Notes under the pieces: generated by a model
What the model was told of the DNA's origin: nothing
The model's database searches: none
Seen by the model: only the letters and a program-made list of their open reading frames with translations
DNA from: Clostridia bacterium
Lineage (GTDB): Bacteria; Bacillota; Clostridia; Christensenellales; Aristaeellaceae
Assembly (NCBI GenBank): GCA_017395065.1
Contig: JAFPWH010000071.1
Location: 62,001-126,000 of the forward strand
Direction: 5' to 3'
Length of the DNA: 64,000 nucleotides
Made by a program: the position numbers and the translations under genes
Part shown: one piece after another, positions 28,993-37,804 of the stretch
How positions within the stretch are numbered: the stretch's first letter is position 1
Layout: the number at the start of each line of letters is the position of its first letter

Positions 28993-29739
28993 ATGTCCGG
29001 ACACAATAAATGGTCGACCATAAAGCATAAAAAAGAAAAAACCGACGCGGCGCGCGGCAAGATATTTACCAAAATCGGCCGCGAGATCGCCATCGCCGTG
29101 CGCGAGGGCGGCGCAGACCCCAACAACAACAATAAGCTCAAAGACGTCATCGCCAAGGCCAAGGCCAACAACATGCCCAACGACAACATCATGCGTTCCA
29201 TCAAGAAGGCCGCGGGCGAGGGCGAAGGCGCAAACTACAAGGAAGTCACCTACGAAGGATACGCGCCCGGCGGCGTAGCAGTGATCGTCGAGGTCGTAAC
29301 TGACAATCTGAACCGCACCGCCAGCGAGATCAGGCACATTTTCGACAAGTGCGGCGGATCTCTGGGCAACAGCGGCTGCGTGTCTTACAAGTTCGAGCGC
29401 AAGGGCGTGATCGAGATCGACAACGAAAAGGGCCTGGACGAGGACGAACTGATGATGCTCGCGCTGGACGCCGGCGCAGACGACGTGGAAGCCGGCGAGG
29501 ATTCCGCGGTCATTTATACCGACCCCAACGACTTAAGCGCCGTGCGCGACAGCCTCGAAGCCGCCGGCTGCACGTTCCTTTCCGTGGAGCGGGCGATGGT
29601 TCCCACGATGACCGTCGAGATCAGCGATCCCGAAATGGCGGCAAAGGTGCAAAAGCTCCTCGACTGGCTGGACGATTACGACGACACGCAGAACGTGTTC
29701 CACGACGCCGAGCTGCCAGAGGAAGAGGAAGAAGAATAA
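28993..29739 (+). CDS. yebC: YebC/PmpR-family protein
   Basis: 248 residues, starting MSGHNKWSTIKHKK, the family signature; the three-domain pattern with NPNNNNKLKDVI-like and YEGYAPGGVAVIVE segments is full length. Members were long treated as transcriptional regulators and have more recently been linked to translation of proline-rich stretches. It has its own sigma-A promoter and is followed by a small hairpin before murI. Confidence 0.95.
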   Translation: MSGHNKWSTIKHKKEKTDAARGKIFTKIGREIAIAVREGGADPNNNNKLKDVIAKAKANNMPNDNIMRSIKKAAGEGEGANYKEVTYEGYAPGGVAVIVEVVTDNLNRTASEIRHIFDKCGGSLGNSGCVSYKFERKGVIEIDNEKGLDEDELMMLALDAGADDVEAGEDSAVIYTDPNDLSAVRDSLEAAGCTFLSVERAMVPTMTVEISDPEMAAKVQKLLDWLDDYDDTQNVFHDAELPEEEEEE

Positions 29740-29758
29740 CGAGGGCACGATCGATCAC

Positions 29759-29786
29759 GGGCTCCGCGCAGGCGGAGCCCTGTTTA
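29759..29786 (+). terminator. Hairpin after yebC, weak terminator
   Basis: 9-bp GC-rich stem (29759-29767 with 29772-29780) and a TGTTTAT tail. The T-run is interrupted, so read-through to murI 18 bp later is likely. Confidence 0.55.
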
Positions 29787-29798
29787 TGAAGTGAAAAA

Positions 29799-30563
29799 AT
29801 GGACTTGAGACCCATCGGCGTTTTCGATTCCGGCATCGGCGGCATAAGCCTTTTAAGGAACATGCGCGCCCTGCTGCCGAAGGAACGCTTCATTTATTAC
29901 GGCGACGAAAAAAACGCCCCCTACGGCACGAAGACCGAGGAGGAGATCCTTGCGCTGAGCCGAAGGGACGTGGATTTTCTTCTATCCTTTGACGTGAAGG
30001 CCGTCGTCATCGCCTGCAACACGGCGACCTCCGCCGCCGCAAAGAGCCTGCGAAGCGAACTGAGCCTGCCCGTCATCGGCATAGAGCCCGCGCTGAAGCC
30101 CGCGCAGTTAAGCCGCAGAGGCGGCGCGATCGCCGTGCTCGCGACGCCCGCGACGCTCAGGCAGAGCAAATTCTTAAAGCTCATGGAGCTCTACGGCGAA
30201 GGCGCGATCCCTGTGCCCTGTCCGGGACTGATGGAGTTCGCGGAGAAGGGGATCACGCAGGGGAAGGAGCTGGACGATTTCCTTACCGAATTGCTTGAAC
30301 CCGTCAAAAGCCTTTCGCTGGACGGAGCCGTGCTGGGCTGTACGCACTACAGCTTCCTGGCCGGCGCGATCCGAAAAGCCCTGGGCGGCGTAAGGCTCTT
30401 TGACGGAAACGACGGTACCGCCAGGCAGCTTCGCCGCGTGCTTGCGGAAAGGCAGCTGCTTTCGGACGCGCAGGAGGGTTCCGTGCAGTTCTATACGTCC
30501 GGCGACGCCGAAAGCGCGCTGCCCCTCATGGAGAAACTTCTCGCTTACCCGATTGAGCTTTAG
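29799..30563 (+). CDS. murI: Glutamate racemase
   Basis: Makes D-glutamate for peptidoglycan. The 254 residues show FDSGIGG (Asp10), the first catalytic Cys73 in ACNTAT and the second in LGCTHY, as well as the YYGDEKNAPYG loop. Length is normal. It follows yebC by 60 bp. Confidence 0.95.
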   Translation: MDLRPIGVFDSGIGGISLLRNMRALLPKERFIYYGDEKNAPYGTKTEEEILALSRRDVDFLLSFDVKAVVIACNTATSAAAKSLRSELSLPVIGIEPALKPAQLSRRGGAIAVLATPATLRQSKFLKLMELYGEGAIPVPCPGLMEFAEKGITQGKELDDFLTELLEPVKSLSLDGAVLGCTHYSFLAGAIRKALGGVRLFDGNDGTARQLRRVLAERQLLSDAQEGSVQFYTSGDAESALPLMEKLLAYPIEL

Positions 30564-30880
30564 AGGGGCTGTTGTACAAAAAAACCGGGGAGGTTTGGAG
30601 GGGCTGTAGCCCCTCCGACTTTATTCCGCAGGACCGGCTTTGCCGGTTCGAGGAGAATTTTTGTGAAGGGCAGCTTGCCGCCCGAGAGCAAAAATTCATT
30701 CCTTACAGTTTTTGCGCCCGGAAAAATCCGCAGATTTTTCAGCAAAAACTGTTTTCTTGTTGCACAAGTATCAGTAATCCGGCGTTTGTACGGAATTCGC
30801 TCACTACAGCAGAAAACTTACCGAATGAAATGAATCCCTGATTCATTTCATTCGAAGGGCTGTAAATCAGCCCTATTAAC
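30564..30880. repeat. Hairpin-rich intergenic element, possible non-autonomous mobile repeat
   Basis: No gene is visible. The stretch holds several perfect or near-perfect hairpins: 30597-30616 (9-bp arms), 30633-30647, a two-tier stem 30705-30752 (11-bp outer arms, 8-bp inner arms), 30822-30854 (15-bp perfect arms, 3-nt loop) and a terminal GGGCTG/CAGCCC hairpin. The two ends carry imperfect terminal inverted repeats (30566-30578 against 30861-30873, 11 of 13 matching). This looks like a MITE or REP-type element, but no target duplication is clear; it may also act as murI terminator. Confidence 0.5.
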
Positions 30881-30903
30881 TGAATATTAATTTGTTAAAT
30901 GTA

Positions 30904-30932
30904 TTGAACTGAGCCCGGCGGTATAGTATAAT
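30904..30932 (+). promoter_or_regulatory. Sigma-A promoter of the sulfatase/ABC sugar locus
   Basis: -35 TTGAAC (30904-30909), 17 bp, -10 TATAAT (30927-30932), then ribosome site AAGGAGGG. The only clear promoter before 38702, so it probably drives the seven genes from 30956 to 38658. Confidence 0.82.
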
Positions 30933-30955
30933 ATTCAAAAAAGGAGGGTGAGCGC

Positions 30956-31753
30956 ATGCTGAAATTAGGCATAAATACAGTGCTGTACAAGGGCTACGGC
31001 ATCAAGGCCGCGCTGAAAGCGATCAAGCTTGCCGGCTATGACGGAGCGGAAATATCGGCAATTCAGGGGATGTGCGAGCATCTGGTGCTCGACGCCTGGG
31101 AAACGCAGGCTCCGCTGGTCAAGGCCGCCGCAAAGGAAGCGGGAACGGAGCTGCTTAGCATGGAGGTGGCCTCCCTCGACGAGGAAAGGCTCACCAAGGC
31201 GTTCAAGGCCGCGCAGTACCTGGGCATCCCCGTCGTAAATGTCGGCCCCGGCGGAAAGAGCGACGACGAGGAAAGCTTTATCAGCTGCATCGAAACGCTC
31301 AAAAGCAGGGCGGCGCTGGCCGAGAAATACGGCGTAAAGCTGTGCTGCAAGGCGCACGTCGGCGGCGCGATTTATTCCACACCCACTACGCTCCGGGCAG
31401 TCGAAATGATCAAGAGCCCGGGCTTTGGCGTAGATATGGACCCCAGCCACATCCACAGGGCGGGCGAAAAGCCCGAAGAAGCGCTGGCCAGCGTCGTAAA
31501 GTACATGGGACACGTGCACATCCGCGACTGCAAGGGCGAGGGCCCCTCCCCGGGCGCGCCCAAGGATCAGGCCTGCGGCAGGGGAGACATCAATCTTTAC
31601 GGCTACTTCAAGGCGCTGGTGGACGCCGGCTATGACGGTCCGGTGTGCCTTGAGGTCATCGGTCCCGAACAGACCATGACCCAGGCGCAGACCATCGCCG
31701 CCGAGAGCTACGGCTACATGAACGCGATTCTGAAACAGTTGGGAGCAAGATAG
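30956..31753 (+). CDS. Sugar phosphate isomerase/epimerase family (xylose-isomerase-like TIM barrel)
   Basis: 265-residue AP endonuclease-2/xylose isomerase-like barrel. Metal-site residues of the family are visible: Glu in GYDGAEIS, Glu in MEVAS, Asp-x-x-His in DMDPSHIHRAG, His in HVHIRD and Glu in VCLEVIG near the end. The product could epimerise or isomerise a sugar or keto-inositol; the substrate is unknown. First gene of the sulfatase/ABC locus with a strong ribosome site. Confidence 0.82.
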   Translation: MLKLGINTVLYKGYGIKAALKAIKLAGYDGAEISAIQGMCEHLVLDAWETQAPLVKAAAKEAGTELLSMEVASLDEERLTKAFKAAQYLGIPVVNVGPGGKSDDEESFISCIETLKSRAALAEKYGVKLCCKAHVGGAIYSTPTTLRAVEMIKSPGFGVDMDPSHIHRAGEKPEEALASVVKYMGHVHIRDCKGEGPSPGAPKDQACGRGDINLYGYFKALVDAGYDGPVCLEVIGPEQTMTQAQTIAAESYGYMNAILKQLGAR

Positions 31754-31794
31754 ACCCGCGGCGCCCAAGCGCGCGATCCGAAGGAGGGATACGC

Positions 31795-33162
31795 TTGAAC
31801 AAGAAACCGAACCTGTTGTTTTTCGGCATCGATTCTCTGCGCAGAGACCACATGAGCCTTTACGGCTACGATCGGCTGACCACCCCCAACATCGACAAAT
31901 ACGTCAAGGGCGGCGTATGCTTTGAAAACTGTTTTTCCCCGCATATCCCGACGACGCCAGGCTATTCCAACATGCTGACCGGCCGCGACGTGTTCGGCAC
32001 GGGCGTCGTGGCGCTCGGGCAAAAGGCTATCGTCGAAGGCGTGCCGGTGCTCGCCGAGATCCTGCGCGACAACGGCTATGAGACCACCTGCGTGGGCTTC
32101 AAAAACAACGCGGCGGGCCGCGGCTACGACAATTACATCGAATTCCGCGGCTGGGGCCCCGACCACGACGACGGACGCGCCCACAAGGCACAAAATCTGA
32201 ACGACGTGACCATCCCCGAGCTCGAGCGTCTGGCCAAGGGCGACAAGCCGTTTTTCCTGTTCATGCGGCACATGGATCCGCATTCTCCCTATCTTTCTCC
32301 CGAACCCTTCATGCACATGTTCTTCCAAGGCGACGCGTTCGACCCCGAGGACAAGCGCATGCAGAAGGTATACGATTTCAAACCCTTCGGCGACTACATC
32401 GGCTCCTGGGTGCCCAAGGGCTGCACGAACCCGGATTACGTAATCGCCCAGTACGACGGCTCCGTCGCCTACATGGACAGCTGCATTCAGGCAGTGCTCG
32501 AAAAGCTCAGGGCGCTGGACCTCGAGGAGGACACGCTGGTCGTGTTCGTCTCCGACCACGGCGAGACGCTGTACGACCATGACTGCTATTTCGACCATCA
32601 CGGCATGTACGAGCCCACGCTCACGGTGCCCTTCGCGCTGGTGTGGAAAAACCATCTGCCCGCTGGCGTGCGCGTAAAGGACATCATGCAGCTCAAGGAC
32701 GTAACGCCTACGCTCCTTGAGATCATGGGCATCGACGTTCAACTGCCCTTCGAGGGCCGCAGCATGCTGCCCAGGGTGTACGGCGAAAAGCGCACGGTCG
32801 AGCCGGAATTCTACATCACCGAGGACACCTGGATGCGCAAGCACGGCTGGCGGACGCCCGAATGGAAGCTCATCCGCTCTTTGGAGCCGGACTTCCATTT
32901 CAAACCCATGGTCGAACTGTACAACCTGATCGTCGATCCCGAGGAAAACAACAACGTCGCAGACGAGTATCCCGAGGTGGTCGAGGTCCTGACAAAGCGC
33001 ATGAACGACTGGATCGACAAGCGCGTGAAGGAGACCGGCCGTCCCAACCCCATCGACGTAAACTTCCTAATGAACGACAGACCCTTTGCTTCCTCGCAGG
33101 AGGCTTACGACAGCAAATACATCGGCGGCATCGCCGACGCGGTCAAGCTGCAGAAAAACTGA
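31795..33162 (+). CDS. Sulfatase-fold hydrolase with Thr at the nucleophile position
   Basis: 455 residues of the alkaline phosphatase/sulfatase superfamily: N-terminal LLFFGIDSLRRDHM with metal Asp13, TPNIDKYVKGG, and late SDHGETLYDHD. The signature that should read C/S-x-P-x-R reads T-T-P-G-Y (53-57), so the formylglycine residue and its Arg are both replaced and the Lys before YE reads as His. It therefore cannot be a standard formylglycine sulfatase; a Thr nucleophile is used by phosphotransferases and phosphodiesterases of the same superfamily. TTG start with AGGAGGG upstream. No signal peptide: cytoplasmic. Confidence 0.8.
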   Translation: MNKKPNLLFFGIDSLRRDHMSLYGYDRLTTPNIDKYVKGGVCFENCFSPHIPTTPGYSNMLTGRDVFGTGVVALGQKAIVEGVPVLAEILRDNGYETTCVGFKNNAAGRGYDNYIEFRGWGPDHDDGRAHKAQNLNDVTIPELERLAKGDKPFFLFMRHMDPHSPYLSPEPFMHMFFQGDAFDPEDKRMQKVYDFKPFGDYIGSWVPKGCTNPDYVIAQYDGSVAYMDSCIQAVLEKLRALDLEEDTLVVFVSDHGETLYDHDCYFDHHGMYEPTLTVPFALVWKNHLPAGVRVKDIMQLKDVTPTLLEIMGIDVQLPFEGRSMLPRVYGEKRTVEPEFYITEDTWMRKHGWRTPEWKLIRSLEPDFHFKPMVELYNLIVDPEENNNVADEYPEVVEVLTKRMNDWIDKRVKETGRPNPIDVNFLMNDRPFASSQEAYDSKYIGGIADAVKLQKN

Positions 33163-33180
33163 TACACGGAGGGCAAAACC

Positions 33181-34278
33181 ATGTTAAAATGCGCTGTAGT
33201 CGGCATGGGCGGCATAGGCAACACGCACGCCCGCTGCTATAAGGAAGACCCGCTGGCCGAACTCGTGGCGGTGTGCGATCTCGTAAAGGAAAAGGCAGAC
33301 GCCGCGGCCGAGAAATTCGGCGTAAAAGCGTTTTACGACGAGGAAGAGATGCTCAAAGCCATGCCCGAGATCGACGTCGTTTCGGTAACCACGTCGGGCT
33401 ACGACAACGGCTCCATGCACTTTGAGCCCGCCATGCTGGCACTCAGCTACGGCAAAAACGTGCTCGTCGAAAAGCCCATCTGCGCGGACATCAGGGACGC
33501 AAGGGAGCTGGTGCGTTACGCCGCCGAAAAGAAGGTCTATCTCGGCTGCGACCTTAACCATTATTTTACAAATGCAGCCTTCGCGGCCGATCAGCTCATC
33601 GCGGACAAAAAAATCGGCGAGCTGGTGTACTGCATCCACAAAGTCGGCTTCAACGGCGCCGAGAGCAAATACGGCGGCCCGGGCGCGCCCAGATGGCAGA
33701 CGCCCTACAGCCACCTGAAGGCCTTCTGCGCCCATCCCTTCAGCGTGATGCGCCATTTCTGCGGCGACATCACGGGCGTGCAGGCGTTTTTGTCCAAACC
33801 CGGCGTGCGGGCCACGCAGTGCGACCCGATGCTTTCGATCAACTCCATCCACGTGCGGTTCGCAAACGGCGGCGTGGGGTATCTGATCAGCCAGCGGGGA
33901 GACGCTATGTTCGGCCTCGGCGGCTGGTGGAGCTATGAGCACGCGGGCACCAGAGGCACCTTCTGCATCGAAAACTGCGTCGAAAAGCTGCACTACTGGA
34001 ACATCGACGAGGTCGAGAATCCCTCGATGGCTTCCCCTGTGCCCAAGACGACCGATTTCGGCGTCAAGGATTTCGGCGCCACCTTCCCGGTCAGGATCCA
34101 CGCCTATCTCGAGGACGTGAGCAACAAGGTGCCGCGCGAATACCTGCGCGCTTCCGGCAGAGACGCGCTGGCTACGCTCGAATACACCTTTGCCGCCATG
34201 AAGAGCTACGAACACGGCGGCGCGCTGGTCGTGCCCGAGCTCCTGCCCGCGTTCCACGGCGATATCAGCCGCATCTGA
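33181..34278 (+). CDS. Gfo/Idh/MocA-family oxidoreductase
   Basis: 365-residue NAD(P)-dependent sugar dehydrogenase family member. Rossmann motif GMGGIGNTHA near the start, the EKPICAD motif (catalytic Lys in EKP), and a C-terminal alpha/beta domain with AFCAHPFSVMRH. The substrate cannot be told; by context, the sugar released by the sulfatases. It ends one base before the next sulfatase start (TGA-C-ATG). Confidence 0.88.
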   Translation: MLKCAVVGMGGIGNTHARCYKEDPLAELVAVCDLVKEKADAAAEKFGVKAFYDEEEMLKAMPEIDVVSVTTSGYDNGSMHFEPAMLALSYGKNVLVEKPICADIRDARELVRYAAEKKVYLGCDLNHYFTNAAFAADQLIADKKIGELVYCIHKVGFNGAESKYGGPGAPRWQTPYSHLKAFCAHPFSVMRHFCGDITGVQAFLSKPGVRATQCDPMLSINSIHVRFANGGVGYLISQRGDAMFGLGGWWSYEHAGTRGTFCIENCVEKLHYWNIDEVENPSMASPVPKTTDFGVKDFGATFPVRIHAYLEDVSNKVPREYLRASGRDALATLEYTFAAMKSYEHGGALVVPELLPAFHGDISRI

Positions 34279-34279
34279 C

Positions 34280-35653
34280 ATGAACATACTGCTCATCAAC
34301 GCAGACCAGCTCCGCCACGATTGCGTGGGCTACAGGGGCTTGCGGCCTGTAAAAACACCGAATCTCGACGCACTTGCGCGCGAAGGCGTCGTATACGAAA
34401 ACGCCTTCGCGCCGCTGCCCGTTTGCTCTCCTGCGCGGCAGTCGCTTCTGTGCGGCAGGCGGGCGGATTATTTCGGTGCGCAGTGGAACTACGACTTCAT
34501 GCCCACGCCCGAGCTCGACCCCGATACCTGCTGGCCCATGGAGCTGAGCAAAGCCGGGCGGCGGCTGGGTTATGTGGGCCGCTTCCACGTTTCCCCGACG
34601 AAAAAGCCCTTCGATTTCGGCTTTACGGATTTTATCAATCTGAAGGACTACAACGCCGAGATCGCAAAGCTTTATCCGGACGTTCGCTATACGGGCGGTT
34701 GGCTCGGCTGCGAAAGCCCGCTGCCGCTGGAAATGAACCGCACGCACTGGCAGGCGCAAAAGGCCGGAGAGCTTCTGGAAAGCTATCTTTCACAGGATAA
34801 GCCCTGGCTTTTGTGGGTCGATTTTGAGGAACCGCACCTGCCCTGCCGACCCTCCGCGCCGTTTTCCCGGATGTACGACCCGAAGGATATAGTGCCTTGG
34901 GACGGCTGGGGAGACACGTTTGAAAACAAACCCTACATCCACAAGCAGCAAACGCTCTCCTGGAATACGGATACGCTGACCTGGGACGACTTTGCGCCGA
35001 TGGTGGCAAGGTACTACGGCTGCATTTCGCAAATCGACGACGCGATCGGCCGAATACTGGACGTACTCAACGCTTCGCCCGCAAAGGACGATACGATGGT
35101 CATCTTCACCTCCGACCACGGCGACATGTGCGGCAGCCATTCGATGCTGGACAAACACTACGTGCTCTACGACGACATCATCCGTGTTCCGCTGATCGTC
35201 AAAAAGCCCGGCGTGCCCCACGCGGTCCTGAAGGGCAACGTGATGAACGTGCTGGACATCGCCGCGACCGTCCGCAGGGAAACGGGTCTTGCGCCTGACG
35301 AACTCGGGCACGGTCGGCCTCTGCCGGAAAACGCCGAAGAGGACGCGAAATGTCCCGCCGAAGTGCTCGTCACCTCCAACGGCCAGCAGTTCGGTCTTTA
35401 CACCACCCGCTGCATCCGCACGGACAGGTACAAATACGTCTGGAACCTGACGGATACCGACGAGCTGTACGATCTTTTGACGGACCCGGGGGAGAAGAAC
35501 AACCTGATCGGCGTTAAAGCGCATTCGGAAACCGTGAAGTCCCTCAGGCGCAGGCTGTACGAGCTGCTTACCGAAACGGGCGACCGTTTCGTCAAAAGCG
35601 AATGGATTCAGCGCCAGCTGCTCGAGGACAAAAAGCTTACCGGAAGGAATTAA
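34280..35653 (+). CDS. Sulfatase, Cys-type
   Basis: 457-residue cytoplasmic sulfatase. The formylglycine signature is intact: C-S-P-A-R (49-53) in PVCSPARQSLLCGR, with metal residues in NADQLRHD (Asp9), SDHGDMCGSH and the active-site Lys in LDKHYVLYDD. It would need a maturase (anSME in anaerobes), which is not in the window. No signal peptide, so it acts on imported sulfated sugar. One base after the dehydrogenase stop and three bases before the binding protein gene. Confidence 0.9.
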   Translation: MNILLINADQLRHDCVGYRGLRPVKTPNLDALAREGVVYENAFAPLPVCSPARQSLLCGRRADYFGAQWNYDFMPTPELDPDTCWPMELSKAGRRLGYVGRFHVSPTKKPFDFGFTDFINLKDYNAEIAKLYPDVRYTGGWLGCESPLPLEMNRTHWQAQKAGELLESYLSQDKPWLLWVDFEEPHLPCRPSAPFSRMYDPKDIVPWDGWGDTFENKPYIHKQQTLSWNTDTLTWDDFAPMVARYYGCISQIDDAIGRILDVLNASPAKDDTMVIFTSDHGDMCGSHSMLDKHYVLYDDIIRVPLIVKKPGVPHAVLKGNVMNVLDIAATVRRETGLAPDELGHGRPLPENAEEDAKCPAEVLVTSNGQQFGLYTTRCIRTDRYKYVWNLTDTDELYDLLTDPGEKNNLIGVKAHSETVKSLRRRLYELLTETGDRFVKSEWIQRQLLEDKKLTGRN

Positions 35654-35656
35654 ACA

Positions 35657-36880
35657 ATGAAAAAAATCGCATCGGTCATCCTGGCACTCCTGCTCGTTCT
35701 GTCTTCCGCCGCCTTTGCCGAAAACGAATCCGTCACGCTGCACTTCGTGCGCATCGGCAACGACGAGGCGGAGCGCGCCTACTGGCAGTGGGCGATCGAA
35801 GAGTTTGAAGCTCTTCACCCGGACATCCACATCGAATACGACGAAAAGGCCATCGGAGAAGCGATGGACACGGCACTCAACACCCTCTTTGCATCGGGCG
35901 GCGGTACCGACATCATCGGTCACGGCATCCTTTCCGTCGCGCAGCGGGTCGAAGCCGGCCAGTACAGGGCAATCGACGAGTATTTTGAGTCCTGGGAGGG
36001 CAAGGACGACCTCATGGAGGCGGTGCTCGCAAACGGCACCTACGACGGGCACGTGTACGGGCTTGGCTACAGCGTGACGCCCTACGTGTTCGCCTATCGC
36101 AAGGACCTTCTGGAGGAGGCCGGCCTCGACGTTCCGACCACCTGGGAGGAGCTTGCCGACGCCGCGCGGGAGCTCACGGTAACCGGCGACGACGGCGAAG
36201 TGGAATTTGCGGGCTTTTGCTACCCGCAGACCGGCGGCAACCTCGTCGAGCTCGATGTATTCGTGCTGGGCAACGGCGGCTATTACATCGAGGACGATCA
36301 GCCCGTCTTCGAGGACAACGCCGAGGTAAAGGAAGCGCTCGAATTCCTGCGCGATCTGTTGCCGGACGTGAACCTTACCTATTCCTCCAGCGAGGTCAAT
36401 CCCTTCGTGAGCGGTAATGCGGCGATGACGCTGATCAACAACGCTGCGCTGACCACGATGTTCAATAACCCCGAATATACAGACAAGATCGGCATCGCGC
36501 TGCCCCCGAACAACGGAACGCCCGCTTCCTTCTGCGGCTGCAACATGCTGTTCATCGGAACGACCTGCGCCCATCCGGACGAGGCGTTTGAATTCATTTC
36601 CTTCGTCCTTTCCCCGGAAAGCACGTTGAAGCGCGCCGAGATGGTAAAGATCCCCGTGACGCTGAACTCCCTGGTGGAGCAGTACGCCGAAATGGACGCG
36701 TGGAACGGGGCGCGCAGCCTCTGCGTATCTTACGGTACCGGCATGCCCAGAGTCACCTGGTCCACCTCCTTCCAGGCGGTCAGGAACGCGCTCAGCCAGA
36801 GCGTGCTCTTCGGCGGCGCCGACGTCGATCAGGCGCTCAGGGACGCGCAGAGCGACATCGAATTCAGGATCGGCAACTGA
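35657..36880 (+). CDS. ABC sugar transporter, extracellular solute-binding protein
   Basis: 407 residues of the family 1 (carbohydrate) binding proteins. A signal peptide (about 1-22) ends SSAAFA-ENES, an AxA-type site. There is no lipobox cysteine, unusual for a monoderm importer, where such proteins are lipid-anchored. The mature protein has the usual two-lobe pattern (LGYSVTPYVFAYRKDLLEEAGLDVP-like hinge region). Followed by two permeases; no ATPase, so a shared MsmX-type ATPase is likely. Confidence 0.9.
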   Translation: MKKIASVILALLLVLSSAAFAENESVTLHFVRIGNDEAERAYWQWAIEEFEALHPDIHIEYDEKAIGEAMDTALNTLFASGGGTDIIGHGILSVAQRVEAGQYRAIDEYFESWEGKDDLMEAVLANGTYDGHVYGLGYSVTPYVFAYRKDLLEEAGLDVPTTWEELADAARELTVTGDDGEVEFAGFCYPQTGGNLVELDVFVLGNGGYYIEDDQPVFEDNAEVKEALEFLRDLLPDVNLTYSSSEVNPFVSGNAAMTLINNAALTTMFNNPEYTDKIGIALPPNNGTPASFCGCNMLFIGTTCAHPDEAFEFISFVLSPESTLKRAEMVKIPVTLNSLVEQYAEMDAWNGARSLCVSYGTGMPRVTWSTSFQAVRNALSQSVLFGGADVDQALRDAQSDIEFRIGN

Positions 36881-36919
36881 CGGCTTAAATCATATGGCGA
36901 AAGCGTGAACGGAGCATCA

Positions 36920-37804
36920 ATGAACTCGCTACGAAAGAAAGACTTCAGGGCAGCGATCCTCATGCTTTCGCCGTTTCTTATCTTCTTTGCGCTGTTTGTG
37001 CTCTACCCCCTGCTGGTCAACTTCCGCTACAGCTTCACCAATTACAACCTGAACACCGCCTCCTTCGTGGGGCTCAAAAACTTTGACAGGCTCTTCAGAG
37101 ACGATACCTTTCTGAAGGCCTGTCAAAATACGTTTCTTTACGCCTTCGTGAGTGTGGTCAGTCTGAGCTTTCTGGGCCTTGTGCTGGCCGCGATGCTCAG
37201 CGGCGCGCACAGGGGCGTAAAGTGGCTGAGGATGCTTTTCCTTTTTCCCTATGCGACTTCGATGACCGCGATCAGCATGATCTGGCTCATGATGCTCGAC
37301 CCCAACCACGGCTTTGTGAACAAGGCGCTGCGCTTTCTGACCCTGCCGACCGAGCAGTGGCTGTTCGATCCTGAGCTTGCGCTGGGCTGCCTGATCTTCA
37401 TAAACGTCTGGAAGAACCTGGGCTACTGCATGCTGATCTATTTGTCCGGCATCCACGCGATCCCGGAGGAGCTTTACGACGCGGCCAAGGTCGACGGCGC
37501 GGGACCGGTCGCGCGCTTTTTCAGCGTGACGCTGCCTTCGCTCAGGCCAGTGATCTTCTTCGTCTTCATCACCACGATGGTCGACGGCTTCAAAACCTTT
37601 GAGCAGGTGCAGGTAATGACGCGCGGAGACCCGATGAACGCGACCACGACGATCGTTCACCAGATCTACCTCTACGGCTTCAGCGAATTCCGAATGGGCT
37701 ACGCGGCGGCGATGGCCGTAGTGCTTCTGCTTACGGTCATGCTGATCACCTTCGTCAATTACCGCATCAACCGCACTTCCGAAACGGAGGTGTACGGCGA
37801 ATGA
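36920..37804 (+). CDS. ABC sugar transporter permease (MalF-like)
   Basis: 294-residue inner membrane subunit with six helices and the ATPase-contact EAA loop, EELYDAAKVDGAGPVARF. The ATG at 36920 with CGGAG upstream is preferred to a GTG five codons earlier. It ends in an ATGA overlap with the second permease. Confidence 0.92.
   Translation: MNSLRKKDFRAAILMLSPFLIFFALFVLYPLLVNFRYSFTNYNLNTASFVGLKNFDRLFRDDTFLKACQNTFLYAFVSVVSLSFLGLVLAAMLSGAHRGVKWLRMLFLFPYATSMTAISMIWLMMLDPNHGFVNKALRFLTLPTEQWLFDPELALGCLIFINVWKNLGYCMLIYLSGIHAIPEELYDAAKVDGAGPVARFFSVTLPSLRPVIFFVFITTMVDGFKTFEQVQVMTRGDPMNATTTIVHQIYLYGFSEFRMGYAAAMAVVLLLTVMLITFVNYRINRTSETEVYGE

Noticed and set aside
30597..30880. CRISPR array
   Set aside because: Repeats are different inverted hairpins, not equal direct repeats with spacers.
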